DNA of 37,501 nt. It comes from Planctomycetes bacterium ADurb.Bin069 (lineage in GTDB: Bacteria; Planctomycetota; UBA8108; UBA8890; UBA8898). Location: NCBI GenBank assembly GCA_002070955.1, contig MWEK01000040.1, positions 1 through 37,501 of the forward strand, given 5' to 3'. This document shows positions 32,601-37,501 of the stretch, in pieces (position 1 is the stretch's first letter; each line of letters starts with the position of its first letter). Position numbers and translations under genes: made by a program. Under the pieces are notes generated by a model. It was not told where the DNA came from. It searched no databases and was given only the letters and a program-made list of their open reading frames with translations.

Positions 32601-33266
32601 GAAAGCTAGAGCCTTCAGGGCGTCGCAGGCGATGGGCACGGCCTCCCGATAGGGGATCGGGCCGCGCGCGATCATGACATCCTCGAGCGCTCCGCCCGGC
32701 AGGTGCTCCATGGCGATGAAATACGTGTTCCCATCGCTGCCCGCGTCGTAGATCTGGACCACGTTGGGATGGTTGAGGCGGGCCGCCGCGCGGGCCTCCT
32801 GCATGAATCGGGACACGAAGTCGGGGTCCTTGGCGAGCGTGGTGGCCAGGATCTTCAGGGCGACCTCGCGCTCCAGCGAAAGCTGGTGCGCGCGGTAGAC
32901 CGTGCCCATGCCGCCCCGGCCGATGCGCGCCTTGAGGCGGTAGCCCCCCAGCGCCTTGCCGACCCAGGGATCGTCCTGCGTCGCGAGAAAGGAGAACACC
33001 GAGTCGCCGACGCGGACCATGTCGCCGGGAACGAGCACGGTCTTGGGAAGGACGGCGCCGTTGATCGCGGTGCCGTTGCTGCTGCCCGCATCTTCGACGG
33101 TCCAGACGCCCTTCTCGCCGCGCAGGACGCAGTGCACGCGGGACACCATGGCGTCCCGCAGCTTGATTTGACAGGTCTGGTCGCGGCCGATGCGGATGAC
33201 TCCGCCCGCGGGAAGCACGAAGCGCTTGCCGCGCAGGTTACCGCGTTCGAACTCGATGATCGGCAT
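29670..33266 (-). CDS. FHA - Ser/Thr protein kinase with long extracytoplasmic C-terminus
   Basis: This 1198-residue protein starts with an FHA domain (1-97, phosphothreonine binding: RIGRD...SRVH...SSNGT). A Hanks-type kinase follows at about 108-375, with GRGGMGTVY loop, K138, H230-R-D232, D250-L-G and APE 276-278, so it looks active. A Pro/Ala-rich linker leads to one transmembrane helix at about 399-418. Beyond it are a charged coiled coil (450-600) and a large unrecognised domain, interrupted at about 982-1043 by a glycine-rich repeat of GGGRGG and PGGIP units. It probably senses something outside the cytoplasm and signals by phosphorylation. ATG 33266 was chosen because MPIIEFERG starts the FHA fold; GTG 33278 adds four residues. 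No strong ribosome binding site is visible. Confidence 0.9.
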   Translation of the reverse strand: MPIIEFERGNLRGKRFVLPAGGVIRIGRDQTCQIKLRDAMVSRVHCVLRGEKGVWTVEDAGSSNGTAINGAVLPKTVLVPGDMVRVGDSVFSFLATQDDPWVGKALGGYRLKARIGRGGMGTVYRAHQLSLEREVALKILATTLAKDPDFVSRFMQEARAAARLNHPNVVQIYDAGSDGNTYFIAMEHLPGGALEDVMIARGPIPYREAVPIACDALKALAFAQAHGIVHRDIKPGNLLFAHDGTVKVCDLGIALDLRRPGAGREMATAGSPAYMAPEQARGEALDHRADLYALGATLYHAIAGTPPIDGATVKEILNKKVTQEAPPLRERVPEVPPRLSQAVGKLLALSPANRFSTAQEAEEALNAAMSAPSPAPAAPRRSPAARSASYKKRAPVGPKAAAAAGVALLVFIGALLAVKHSSAPERATPAKEPPKRVEVVDPSKAVIAPDPLLAERERQRAEERELAKAEERAARAVEEHTALVERLLAAKDFRGAAAALDDFPASTAATAARAKLRAEFIAKVKTELTACGTRVAEMCDAARFDDARAEVEALRAKLPATEGAGIDELARSVVRAEERRAAALQDVALATRDVMRRAAVLDFAAASKALAEFVADRPGSEALYAPLKADLEGAEKIWQLLSKSIDAAVKARKPLALTFPSDRLGGPTEGRFRLTGLAHDRLSFEEIDGKRRKDMRSLFDLAPEALGALLGEPNLKAPLGLLCLLRAGPDSAMASLLANDLPAGVRAANERHLDALSGFWLDARHASLKRFREETAAAKNPPLEALGFSAREALTLLLAWKSAHPDIVAALKAWFLADRRQYLASGPLDSFFHAPTVKSPRAGFVHLVYDFATEDQVADFVTAVAAKPPGRTGARPEPAPEEKPAVRWLADKKAMQLTGEARFLREDPFEESIIVTGKVTGCFPESPNVNIAFFTSATDRVTIALGELDLEAWWRRRGQPMRPEYVVFGMGYYLPIELNNNPGGGGGQPSLLPRGAFGGALFAAGGGRGGIGGGRGGLPGGIPGGGGGGRGGAPGGIPPGGLDGFLRGLRNLGPIYIREPSLVIMGGEHGRNLGHCPEQLLWGQGAGGKIGAPLHYQIGVSKGAIQWAMRGKLVPYAKSPEIARLGDTLSPQGSFSLFTGESTVLYGGIEVQAKLRTEWVAKEADRRAQEDLARALSGNEAAGAPGGDRASRFVAPQP

Positions 33267-33358
33267 GAGGTTGTCCACACATGAAGAGGGTGCCGCGCCA
33301 GTGTACCAAGCGATCCTGTACCCAGAGGTCCCGCACGCAGGAGCGCCGCGCCGTAACT

Positions 33359-33376
33359 CTATATGATATATCCTAC
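33359..33376. promoter_or_regulatory. AT-rich spot between the kinase and GH20 genes
   Basis: CTATATGATATATCCTAC is the only AT-rich run in a 188-base intergenic space. It could hold a -10 box for the minus-strand kinase gene, 93 bases upstream of its ATG; no clear -35 is seen. Confidence 0.3.
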
Positions 33377-33454
33377 CCCGAAAACGGGCGGGAGTTTCGA
33401 GCTGCCGCTTTCAGCGAGGCGTGAATCCGGCCCGCGGGAGGCGGTCGAATCCCG

Positions 33455-33751
33455 TTACGGGCGCGCCTGCAGCCCGCGCGACACCACCTCGGGCTGATTC
33501 CTGAAATCGAGCGTGGCGGCCAGGCTCGCCATGACGCCGGCCGGGTCGCCGTCGAGAACGCCCCCGTAGGTCACGAAATGGTTCGCGGGCGGCGAGGACT
33601 CGATGCCGACCCCGCCCGCGCCGGCGCCGGGCGCCACGAGGTGCCGAGCGGCCGTCTCGGGGGTGGCGAGGCCCAGCGCAAGGCCGTTCCGATTCCACTT
33701 GATGCCCCAGAAGGCGCCGGGTTGCGCCACCTGGGCGGGCACGCCCGCGGC
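33455..33751 (-). pseudogene. C-terminal part of the GH20 protein beyond an in-frame TAG
   Basis: After the TAG at 33754-33752 the same reading frame stays open for 98 codons to TAA at 33457-33455. The residues (QPGAFWGIKWNRNGLALGL onward to NQPEVVSRGLQARP) continue the beta-rich style of the upstream domain, so they look like the original end of the same protein. No start codon with a ribosome binding site lies here, so independent translation is unlikely. Confidence 0.6.
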
Positions 33752-36619
33752 CTACGTTCCCACCGGGCCGGCGGCGCCGGTCGAGAAGAGATATCGGCCC
33801 GGCGCGGGCCCGTCCGCCGCGAAGTTGGCCGGATCGTCGAAATCCCAGTAATGGCCCACGGGCTCGCTCAGGACCACCTCGACCCAGGCGACTCCAGCGA
33901 ACAAACTCACCGTCTTGACCAGGCCGGATTGAGGTTCGACGCAGTCGCAACGGAAGAGCGCCGGTCCCCTGGCGCGAGGGGCGAGCTCGTGCCGCGCGGC
34001 GCGATAGTTGAACGCCATGTCGGCGAAACCGGCCCAGCCCGTGACGCCGGGCATGGTGATGTCGCGGTTCGACGCGGCCTTGACCTCCCAGACGTAGATG
34101 TGGCCGCCCTCCGGGGCAAGGAGCAGCTTCACCTTGTCGTTCTCGATCCAGAAGGCGCCGCCGGGCGCCGGCGTCGCGGCGACGGATTCCGGAAGGGGCG
34201 CGGGCGCCGCCGGCAGGCCGAGGTAAACCCAGACGACGGCGGTCGCGTTCTTGGGCAGCGTGCCCCTAAGGATGCACGTGAGAATCGGGGCGCCTTGGCC
34301 CCGAGGCTCCAGTTGCGCCGGCACCTCGCGGAGGCGGCCCGGGGATTCGGCGAGGAACGCACGCACCGGTTGCCCCTCGAGAGGGGCGGGGAGCGCGAGC
34401 GCCGTCTCGATGGGCAGGTCGCGGCGCTCGACGCCGCCCGTCTTGACTTCGAGGGCCAGGCGGTGCGTCGCCGCGCCGTCCGCCCAGGGCGTTTCGGGCG
34501 CGAAGGGCGCGGGCTCGCTGCCCGTCGGCTGCGTCCGGCGGGAGAGCGGCTCCGGAAGCGCGAGGCCGAGCTTGGCGGGCGCCGGCACCGGCTTGCCGGC
34601 CGCGACCGCGGCCGCCGCGGCTTCGAGCTTGGCGGCGAGGGTTTCGTAACGCCGGGCGGCCGCCGCGTAGCGCCGGAGGCTCCAGTCCAGCGCGTAGGGT
34701 TTGTTCTCCTCGCGCCAGAGTCGTTCCCACTCCTGGGCGAGGGCCTCCACCGCCAAGCGCTGCTTCTGGACGAGCGCGCGGGCCTTAGCGAACTCCGCGG
34801 GCGCCTCGGCGGCAGGTCCCCGCGCCGCGCGCAGACAGTGCTCCGCGGCGGCGAGGCCGTCGAGCATGCGGTCCGCGATATGCCCCATGCGCCGCGCGCC
34901 GAAGAGGAAGTAGGGGAGCAGCTCGTTGTTGGCGGACGCCGTCCGCGCGCAGCGCTCGAGGCGCTCCATGGCCGGGTCGACGAGGGCCTTCAGCCTCTCC
35001 GCCGCCCGCGTGATGGCCGCCGGCGGCGCCGCGGGGGCGAAGTCGTCCTTCCAGAAGCGCCGGTTGTGCATGCCGTCCATGCCCTGCAGGCGGAAAGCCC
35101 GGGCGAGCAGCGCGATCGCGGCGCCGAAATCTTCGCCCTCCTCGCCGAAGAGAACGGCGCCCACCCGGCGGTTGAAATCCTCCAGGCTCGTCGTCGACGC
35201 GTTCCACGCGCATTCCGCGCCCCAGGCGAAAGCGTACCAGCCGGGCGCGTTGAGCGACTCGCCGTCATCATCCCAGGCGGTGTTGAGCATGCCGAGGGCG
35301 CCGTGCTTGGCGCCGTCGCGCACGAAGTTGCGGATATTCTCGGCGGCGGCGCCGAAGTCGGGCAGAATTCGGCTCCAGCCGCTCACTCCGGGGCACACCA
35401 GGAATTCGTAGCCCGCCCGGACGAAGGGCGTGATCTGGTCCTCGAAGCTCGGCCGCGGATCGTAGCCCCAGGACAGCATGATCACGTCCTTGGGAATCCG
35501 GTCGAGCTTGTCGGGGTGCTGCAGGATGATGTCGCCCCACATCAGCATGCGTTTGCCGTAACGGTCGTGGACGAGTTTGTAGATCTCCTGAATGTGTTTG
35601 ACGTAGACGCCGCCGACGCCGATCCGGGCGGCCAGGTCCTTGGAAGGCCCCTTGCCCAGGTCCCAAGTTTCGTCGCAACAGACGTTGAACCACGGAAACG
35701 GGAGGCGCGGAATGACCTCGCTGTACAGATCGTCGAGGAGCTTGTAGCTCTCCGGCAGGACGGGGGAGAGGATGTAGCCCGCCTCGCCGAGGTGCGCGTA
35801 TTCCTTGTGCTTGAGAATATGCTCGAAGTGGGCGAAGGACTGCTGGTTTCCCAGGACGTCGATGCCGTGGCGCTTGGCGAAGACGACGAGCCGCTCAAGC
35901 TCCTCGGGAAGCAACGACCCGTCCTTAGGGCCGATCAGCGGGTGCTTGCTGAAGGCGTATTGGGACTCCATGTAGTAGGTGAAGAGATTCATCTTGAAGG
36001 CGGCGCCCAGCGCGATGTCGCGCTCGAGAGTCGCGAGGCGGGAGCTCGGTCCGCGGGTCAGATCGTCCTGGAAACAGCGCCACCTGAGCGAGGGCCAGTC
36101 GCGAATGACGAGGCACGGGACGGCGTCGCCGGCGCGGTTGGCGCGCAGGAGTTGAAGAAAGGTTTGCAGGCCGAACATCAGCCCCGCCGGACCCGCCGCC
36201 CGGCAGACGACCTGCCGGGGTTCGACGACGAGGACGTAGGCTTCCTCGTTGACGCCGGGCACGGCGAGGTCGGGCAGCGGACCGTCCGGCGCGGAAGCGC
36301 ACCTCCAAGCGTTTTCCTCCGAGGGGATCGCTTCGAGGACGATGCCGCTCAAGCCGGCGCGGGCAAGGTGCGGGAGCGCGAGCGTGAAGAAGGACGCAAG
36401 ACCGGAGGGGCTTTGGAGCGCGAGCCCGGGTGCGAGGCTGAAGACGCCCTCGGCGGGGACGATCTCCTTGGGGAAGGGCACCAACCGCAAGGCGGAGATG
36501 TCGGCGCCGGGCGCGGCGGAGAAGGCCGGCAAGGCCAAGGCGATCAGTGCGGCGATTGCGGCGCGAAGGCCGCCGCGGGACCGCGAAGCGGCGAACTCAG
36601 GCCTGGTGACGCGGGGCAT
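33752..36619 (-). CDS. Glycoside hydrolase family 20-like beta-N-acetylhexosaminidase, interrupted at the C-terminus
   Basis: This secreted enzyme (955 residues to the TAG) has a signal segment at about 17-38 and an N-terminal GH20b-type zincin-like domain (about 40-170). A GH20 (beta/alpha)8 domain follows, with the catalytic Asp-Glu pair D316-E317 in FNVCCDETWD. It then carries a helical region and a beta-sandwich. GH20 enzymes remove terminal N-acetylhexosamine from chitin- or glycan-type substrates. The ATG at 36619 has AAGGAG six bases upstream. Codon 956 is TAG; the frame continues for 98 more codons with credible sequence (33455-33751), so a nonsense mutation, a sequencing error or suppression is likely. 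TAC (Tyr) to TAG is one possible single-base change. The catalytic domain is complete, so a truncated enzyme might still work. Confidence 0.82.
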   Translation of the reverse strand: MPRVTRPEFAASRSRGGLRAAIAALIALALPAFSAAPGADISALRLVPFPKEIVPAEGVFSLAPGLALQSPSGLASFFTLALPHLARAGLSGIVLEAIPSEENAWRCASAPDGPLPDLAVPGVNEEAYVLVVEPRQVVCRAAGPAGLMFGLQTFLQLLRANRAGDAVPCLVIRDWPSLRWRCFQDDLTRGPSSRLATLERDIALGAAFKMNLFTYYMESQYAFSKHPLIGPKDGSLLPEELERLVVFAKRHGIDVLGNQQSFAHFEHILKHKEYAHLGEAGYILSPVLPESYKLLDDLYSEVIPRLPFPWFNVCCDETWDLGKGPSKDLAARIGVGGVYVKHIQEIYKLVHDRYGKRMLMWGDIILQHPDKLDRIPKDVIMLSWGYDPRPSFEDQITPFVRAGYEFLVCPGVSGWSRILPDFGAAAENIRNFVRDGAKHGALGMLNTAWDDDGESLNAPGWYAFAWGAECAWNASTTSLEDFNRRVGAVLFGEEGEDFGAAIALLARAFRLQGMDGMHNRRFWKDDFAPAAPPAAITRAAERLKALVDPAMERLERCARTASANNELLPYFLFGARRMGHIADRMLDGLAAAEHCLRAARGPAAEAPAEFAKARALVQKQRLAVEALAQEWERLWREENKPYALDWSLRRYAAAARRYETLAAKLEAAAAAVAAGKPVPAPAKLGLALPEPLSRRTQPTGSEPAPFAPETPWADGAATHRLALEVKTGGVERRDLPIETALALPAPLEGQPVRAFLAESPGRLREVPAQLEPRGQGAPILTCILRGTLPKNATAVVWVYLGLPAAPAPLPESVAATPAPGGAFWIENDKVKLLLAPEGGHIYVWEVKAASNRDITMPGVTGWAGFADMAFNYRAARHELAPRARGPALFRCDCVEPQSGLVKTVSLFAGVAWVEVVLSEPVGHYWDFDDPANFAADGPAPGRYLFSTGAAGPVGT

Positions 36620-36742
36620 GGCGGGCTCCTTGCTTGGGGTGACGCGTTGGTTGCCAGGATAACGGGTGGGCCGCTCAGGTGCCAGCAGCGCGCGGCTGCG
36701 TTTGTTGCTTGAAGCCCGAGGTGTCTCCAATTAGCATCGTCC

Positions 36743-36925
36743 ATGGTGAAAACGCCAACGAGAAGTTCTATGGGTCAGAACGGCGGCGCGGAGTATGCCG
36801 ACATTCAGGCGGCGATGGACGGCGCTGCCGATGGCGAAACGGTGCTGCTCAGGCCCGGCGAGTACGTGATCACGGAACCGGACCAATCTCAATCGCGGGC
36901 ACGTCTGCAAGGATTTGACAGGAGA
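36743..36925 (+). pseudogene. Frameshifted remnant of a right-handed beta-helix protein
   Basis: A short frame from ATG 36743 contains EYADIQAAMDGAADGETVLLRPGEYVITEP in total. This is the typical opening of beta-helix proteins that read 'DIQAAxDxAxDGDTVxVxPGxYxITEP'. After ITEP (36880) the homology continues one base later in another frame, as TNLNRGHVCKDLTG, so a frameshift separates them. The rest of such a protein, normally several hundred residues, is absent before the RCC1 gene begins at 36952. It therefore looks like a truncated, shifted 5' fragment. Confidence 0.5.
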
Positions 36926-36951
36926 CAACAGTTCCTCCTCAAGGAGAACCC

Positions 36952-37501
36952 ATGAAGGTCAAAACCGCTTCGGCCGTGTTGATAATCATTGGCGCGCTGG
37001 CTTTAGGGACAACAGTCGGATTGGCCGCGGAACAGGGCCGGATCATTGGTTGGGGAAGCACGGTTGTCGGCGTCGATCTCAGCGGTGGATTTCGAGCGGT
37101 TGCGGCGGGGGGAGGGCACAGTCTCGGCCTCAAGGCCGACGGATCGATCGTTGCGTGGGGCAGCAACGAGTACGGCCAATGCAAAGTGCCGGCGCCGAAC
37201 ACGGGCTATGTGGCCATTGCGGCGGGGGATGATCACAGTCTCGGCCTCAAGGCGGACGGATCGATCGTAGCGTGGGGCACGAACGACAAGGGCCAATGCG
37301 ATGTGCCGGCGCCGAACACGGGCTATGTGGCCATTGCGGCGGGGTGGCGGCACAGTCTCGGCCTCAAGGCCGACGGGTCGATCGTGGCGTGGGGCGATAA
37401 CAACGAGGGTCAGTGCAAAGTGCCGACGCCGAACACGGGCTATGTGTCCATTGCGGCGGGAGGGTGGCACAGTCTCGGGCTCAAGGCCGACGGATCGATC
37501 G
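36952..37501 (+). CDS. Secreted RCC1-repeat protein (3' end beyond window)
   Basis: The open frame runs off the window with 183 complete codons. A signal peptide covers about residues 1-25 (hydrophobic VLIIIGALALGTTVGLAA). Then come RCC1-type repeats, each with a GHSLGLKADGSIVAWG core and a QCxVPxPNTGYVxIAAG connector. In eukaryotes RCC1 repeats form seven-bladed propellers; bacterial secreted versions probably bind ligands or surfaces. ATG 36952 is preceded by AAGGAG (36941-36946) with a five-base spacer. The repeats are nearly identical to each other at DNA level, pointing to recent expansion. A C-terminal anchor or sorting motif, if any, lies outside the window. Confidence 0.85.
   Translation, partial: MKVKTASAVLIIIGALALGTTVGLAAEQGRIIGWGSTVVGVDLSGGFRAVAAGGGHSLGLKADGSIVAWGSNEYGQCKVPAPNTGYVAIAAGDDHSLGLKADGSIVAWGTNDKGQCDVPAPNTGYVAIAAGWRHSLGLKADGSIVAWGDNNEGQCKVPTPNTGYVSIAAGGWHSLGLKADGSI
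37090..37501 (+). repeat. Tandem 117-base repeats encoding RCC1 units
   Basis: Three full units start at 37090, 37207 and 37324, with a partial unit from 37441. The CACAGTCTCGG marker recurs at 37117, 37234, 37351 and 37468, exactly 117 bases (39 codons) apart. Units differ at few positions, so unequal crossing-over or copy-number change is likely; the first unit diverges most. Confidence 0.9.

Noticed and set aside
33752..33754. TAG reassigned to an amino acid across the genome
   Set aside because: The permease gene at 8735-12001 ends naturally with TAG, so general reassignment does not fit.
33578..36712. A 1044-codon open frame on the plus strand
   Set aside because: It is opposite the GH20 gene and composed of Arg/Gly/Glu-rich shadow sequence, while the minus strand carries a signal peptide, ribosome site and catalytic motif.

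Overview
The window is a very GC-rich (about 70%) bacterial chromosome segment with closely packed genes. Several traits point towards Planctomycetota or a nearby PVC-type lineage: a DUF116/prenyl-synthase/terpene-cyclase cluster, a giant FHA-Ser/Thr kinase with a long unrecognised C-terminus, secreted GH20, RCC1-repeat and beta-helix proteins, and small conserved basic proteins. This placement is an inference, because no rRNA or ribosomal marker gene lies in the window.

Layout. (1) 170-5421, plus strand: a probable operon for cyclic terpenoid synthesis. It has a 2[4Fe-4S] protein, a DUF116-polyprenyl synthase fusion, a short alpha/alpha-toroid protein and a squalene-hopene-cyclase-like class II cyclase with a DXDD motif. 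(2) 5461-13007, plus strand: an envelope group with an anchored beta-propeller, a GT4 glycosyltransferase, a LolD-like ATPase, a 1088-residue FtsX/MacB-type permease and a TPR-thioredoxin protein. (3) 13026-15060: an initiator tRNA-Met with a clear promoter and terminator, then a lower-GC island. The island carries an isoprenylcysteine-methyltransferase-like gene between two imperfect direct repeats and looks acquired. (4) 15072-17844: an ECF vitamin/metal-type transporter operon whose S component is fused to a SAM methyltransferase, followed by EcfT and EcfA. (5) 17902-21680: a possibly truncated minus-strand ORF, a Cas4-like/DnaQ-like DUF2779 nuclease, a tiny lysine-rich protein, a structured intergenic stretch, a small conserved protein and an XRE regulator. 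(6) 21735-27141, minus strand: an OPT oligopeptide transporter, a PepD dipeptidase and a GntP permease behind a good promoter, which reads as peptide import and breakdown. (7) 27138-33266, minus strand: TruD, a secreted protein of unknown function and the FHA-kinase. (8) 33455-36619, minus strand: a GH20 glycosidase split by an in-frame TAG. (9) 36743-37501, plus strand: a frameshifted beta-helix remnant and the start of an RCC1-repeat protein that runs off the window.

How they work together. The first cluster probably makes an isoprenoid diphosphate and cyclises a polyprene into a membrane triterpenoid-like lipid. The second group handles glycosylation and lipoprotein or lipid export. OPT and PepD together import and cleave peptides. 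The most novel-looking items are the terpene cluster with its DUF116 fusion, the ECF S component-methyltransferase fusion and the repeat-flanked methyltransferase island.
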